This document shows, one piece after another, positions 14,490 to 15,951 of a stretch of 15,951 nucleotides of DNA. Origin of the DNA: CAYSPT01 sp964432985 (GTDB lineage Bacteria; Muiribacteriota; CAYSPT01); the NCBI GenBank assembly GCA_964432985.1, contig CAYSPT010000095.1:1-15951 (forward strand), read 5' to 3'. The notes under the pieces are model-generated. The model saw nothing but the letters and a program-made list of their open reading frames with translations, made no database searches and had not been told where the DNA came from. How positions within the stretch are numbered: position 1 is the stretch's first letter; every line of letters begins with the position of its first letter. The translations under genes and the position numbers were made by a program.

Positions 14490-14518
14490 TTGACTAAGAG
14501 TTCGGAGTATGAAATAAT
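14490..14518 (+). promoter_or_regulatory. Promoter of the zinc-ribbon methyltransferase gene
   Basis: TTGACT (14490-14495) and AATAAT (14513-14518) are each one base from consensus and exactly 17 bases apart, with an A-rich stretch just upstream. Transcription would start near 14525. That places the TTG at 14518 before the message begins and makes ATG 14542, with GGGGA at 14531-14535, the real start. Confidence 0.65.
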
Positions 14519-14541
14519 TGCAGGACCATTGGGGAACTTAT

Positions 14542-15558
14542 ATGAATAATTGCCGAATTTGCGGTAATCAAAAAGGGAATAAAATCCACACAGCCCGTGA
14601 GATGATGTTTGGCTACCGGGATCGTTTTGATTACATCGAATGCGCCCAGTGCGGATGTGTGCAAATAAGAGAAATACCAGGTAATCTTTCAATATATTAT
14701 CCAAAAGATTATTATGCTCATCACGCTCAGGGTAATAGTAAAGAGTGTTTTCTCAGGCGGATGATTCACCGCCAACGAGCATCGTACTGCTTCAGTGGTA
14801 AGAATCCGATTGGTTTTCTATGGGCCAGAGTAGTTGGAATACCTGATCACTTTGCGTGGCTGAAAAAAGGGAAAGTACGGTTTGATTCAAAGATTTTGGA
14901 TGTGGGTTGCGGCGCTGGAAACCTCCTTTTGAAAATGAAAAGGGAAGGATTTAAAAACCTTTCAGGCATAGATTTATATATTGAAAAGGATCTGGATTAC
15001 GGAGCATCGCTTACAATACAGAAAAAGGAGATAGCGGAACTCGAAGGATTTTATGATTTCATTATGATGCACCACAGTTTCGAGCATATGGCTGAGCCTC
15101 TAGAGGTTATGAAGCATATTTACAGGCTTCTGAAGCCTGACAGGTATGCCTTGATTCGAATTCCAATTGCTTTATCTTATGCCTGGAAGAAATACGGAGT
15201 GAATTGGGTTCAGCTGGATCCTCCACGGCACCTGTTCTTGCATACGATAAAGAGTATGAACCTGTTGGTGGAAAAAGTGAATTTAAGTATCGAGGACATC
15301 GTATATGATTCTAGCGGATTACAGTTCAACGGTAGCGAGCAATACATAAAGGATATCCCTCTATTCGACGACCGGTCTTATTATATGAATCCGGGAAACT
15401 CAATGTTCAGCAAGCAGCAAATTCAGGAATTTAAAGATAAAGCCGCCGAGTTAAATAAAAAACAAGAAGGCGACCAGGCGTGTTTTTATCTCTACAAGAA
15501 ACCATTTCCTGCTCCAGGGACACGACGTCTCCACCGCGATCTGTCAGAGGATGAATGA
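14542..15558 (+). CDS. Class I SAM methyltransferase with N-terminal zinc ribbon
   Basis: A 338-residue protein. Cysteines 4 and 7 (CRIC) and 34 and 37 (CAQC) form a four-cysteine zinc site at the N-terminus, followed by PKDYYAHH, a layout common in Methyltransf_12/23-like proteins of polysaccharide and sugar-modification clusters. The SAM site is ILDVGCGAGN at 118-127, with SGIDLY after strand 2. MMHHSFEHM is the motif of the later strand, and PPRHLFLHT is typical of this group. It probably methylates a sugar on the same glycan as the other two methyltransferases; C-methyltransferases of deoxysugars share this plan, so N-, O- or C-methylation stays open. ATG 14542 is chosen over an upstream TTG (14518) because GGGGA is well spaced from it and the TTG overlaps the -10 box. 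The coding region is relatively AT-rich. Confidence 0.85.
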   Translation: MNNCRICGNQKGNKIHTAREMMFGYRDRFDYIECAQCGCVQIREIPGNLSIYYPKDYYAHHAQGNSKECFLRRMIHRQRASYCFSGKNPIGFLWARVVGIPDHFAWLKKGKVRFDSKILDVGCGAGNLLLKMKREGFKNLSGIDLYIEKDLDYGASLTIQKKEIAELEGFYDFIMMHHSFEHMAEPLEVMKHIYRLLKPDRYALIRIPIALSYAWKKYGVNWVQLDPPRHLFLHTIKSMNLLVEKVNLSIEDIVYDSSGLQFNGSEQYIKDIPLFDDRSYYMNPGNSMFSKQQIQEFKDKAAELNKKQEGDQACFYLYKKPFPAPGTRRLHRDLSEDE

Positions 15559-15570
15559 TGACGCATGAAA

Positions 15571-15585
15571 GCCGCTTTCCGCGGC
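15571..15585. other. Short GC hairpin after the methyltransferase gene
   Basis: GCCGC and GCGGC form a 5-bp stem with a TTTCC loop, 12 bases after the stop at 15558. There is no T-tract after it, so termination is possible but not supported. The gap 15559-15737 otherwise holds the promoter and leader of the next gene. Confidence 0.3.
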
Positions 15586-15631
15586 GGTCGGCTCAAATCG
15601 AGGAGATGACGCTGCTGCCTCCTGAAAGAGT

Positions 15632-15660
15632 TTGCCACCATGACGTCGATAGCTTACAAT
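15632..15660 (+). promoter_or_regulatory. Promoter of the secreted TPR-like gene
   Basis: TTGCCA (15632-15637) and TACAAT (15655-15660) are each one base from consensus and 17 bases apart. Transcription would start near 15667, giving a leader of about 70 bases. A hairpin, CCGGC with GCCGG around the hexaloop GAAACA (15671-15686), would sit at the 5' end of the message. Confidence 0.6.
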
Positions 15661-15737
15661 GTTATCCGGCCCGGCGAAACAGCCGGACGGAACAGTACCA
15701 GGCAGTGCAATGACCAACCAGAGAGGATGTATGCGTC

Positions 15738-15951
15738 ATGAGACAGGCGGCCTGCTGCGCCATGGTTTTCATTATCCTTGCCTTCAGCGGTCCGGGGCAG
15801 GCGGAAGCCTGGGACAGGGAAGCGTTCGACGAACAGCTGATAGATCTTTGCACGCAGCACGAGTACCGGGAAGCACTGGATCTCACCGGGCAGGCGTTGA
15901 AGGACCTGAAACGGCTGGGCGAGCAGGATGAATACGATATGGCCGTCTGCC
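15738..15951 (+). CDS. Secreted TPR-like protein, N-terminal part (3' truncated by window edge)
   Basis: The frame stays open from ATG 15738 to the window end, giving 71 residues. The first ~24 form a signal peptide: a basic residue, the hydrophobic core CCAMVFIILAF, and a likely signal peptidase site after AEA. The mature part has alternating acidic and basic helices with EYREALDLTGQALKDL, which is the first half of a tetratricopeptide-type repeat, followed by LGEQDEYDMAVC, which resembles the repeats of tetratricopeptide proteins that list long helical pairs. GAGAGG lies upstream at about 12 bases, slightly long. Other readings beginning at ATG 15727 or 15731 give a short peptide or no signal sequence. 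The rest of the protein, which may hold another domain, is outside the window. Confidence 0.7.
   Translation, partial: MRQAACCAMVFIILAFSGPGQAEAWDREAFDEQLIDLCTQHEYREALDLTGQALKDLKRLGEQDEYDMAVC

Noticed and set aside
14518..14541. TTG start for the zinc-ribbon methyltransferase
   Set aside because: It overlaps the -10 box of the best promoter, and the ATG at 14542 has a well-spaced GGGGA.
1..15951. tRNA, rRNA, riboswitch or insertion sequence
   Set aside because: No cloverleaf, conserved rRNA segment, known riboswitch core, transposase gene or terminal inverted repeats were seen on reading both strands; a covariance-model search was not possible.

Overview
The window reads like a chromosomal segment of a free-living, probably anaerobic bacterium that makes [NiFe]-hydrogenase. 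The evidence is a complete hypF-hypC-hypD-hypE maturation operon, GC-rich codon use in most genes, and clear Shine-Dalgarno sites inside that operon. The phylum cannot be fixed from the sequence alone. The hypFCDE order and the peptidase-MA protein would fit hydrogen-metabolising Clostridia or Desulfobacterota, but this is a guess. hypA, hypB and the hydrogenase structural genes are not in view.

Layout. Positions 1-526 hold the C-terminal end of a WD40 beta-propeller protein cut by the window edge. A TPR protein with a GT-B-like C-terminal domain follows at 596-2215. From 9675 down to 2263 seven genes run on the minus strand: hypF, hypC, hypD and hypE, tightly packed or overlapping, then after 66 bp a family 2 glycosyltransferase, a radical SAM/SPASM enzyme and a small membrane protein. 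A divergent promoter region near 9676-9799 separates this block from a plus-strand AT-rich orphan membrane-anchored protein (9800-10438) and a gluzincin (peptidase MA-like) metalloprotease fused to a polytopic membrane domain (10558-12774). Next come three SAM-dependent methyltransferase genes that are clearly more AT-rich: a TylF/MycF-like one (12888-13673, +), a type 11 one (13670-14359, -) and a zinc-ribbon one (14542-15558, +). A secreted TPR-like protein (from 15738) runs off the right edge.

How the genes work together. HypF and HypE make the cyanide ligands of the hydrogenase active site, and HypC and HypD hold the iron while CO and CN are attached. The GT2 and radical SAM genes are in line with the hyp operon and may be read from it, but functionally they fit better with the three methyltransferases and the TPR/GT-B protein as surface-glycan genes. 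The hyp operon would then sit inside a patchwork glycan locus.

Most interesting signals: (a) two adjacent in-frame tandem-repeat arrays inside hypF; (b) a probable frameshift at a poly-A/poly-C tract that cuts the last ~35 residues from the metalloprotease; (c) a near-identical gene-tail repeat flanking the TPR gene; (d) several -10 boxes placed so close to start codons that the mRNAs would be leaderless; (e) a good promoter with tandem octamers that decides the start of the third methyltransferase. I found no RNA gene, CRISPR array, insertion sequence or clearly new defence system.
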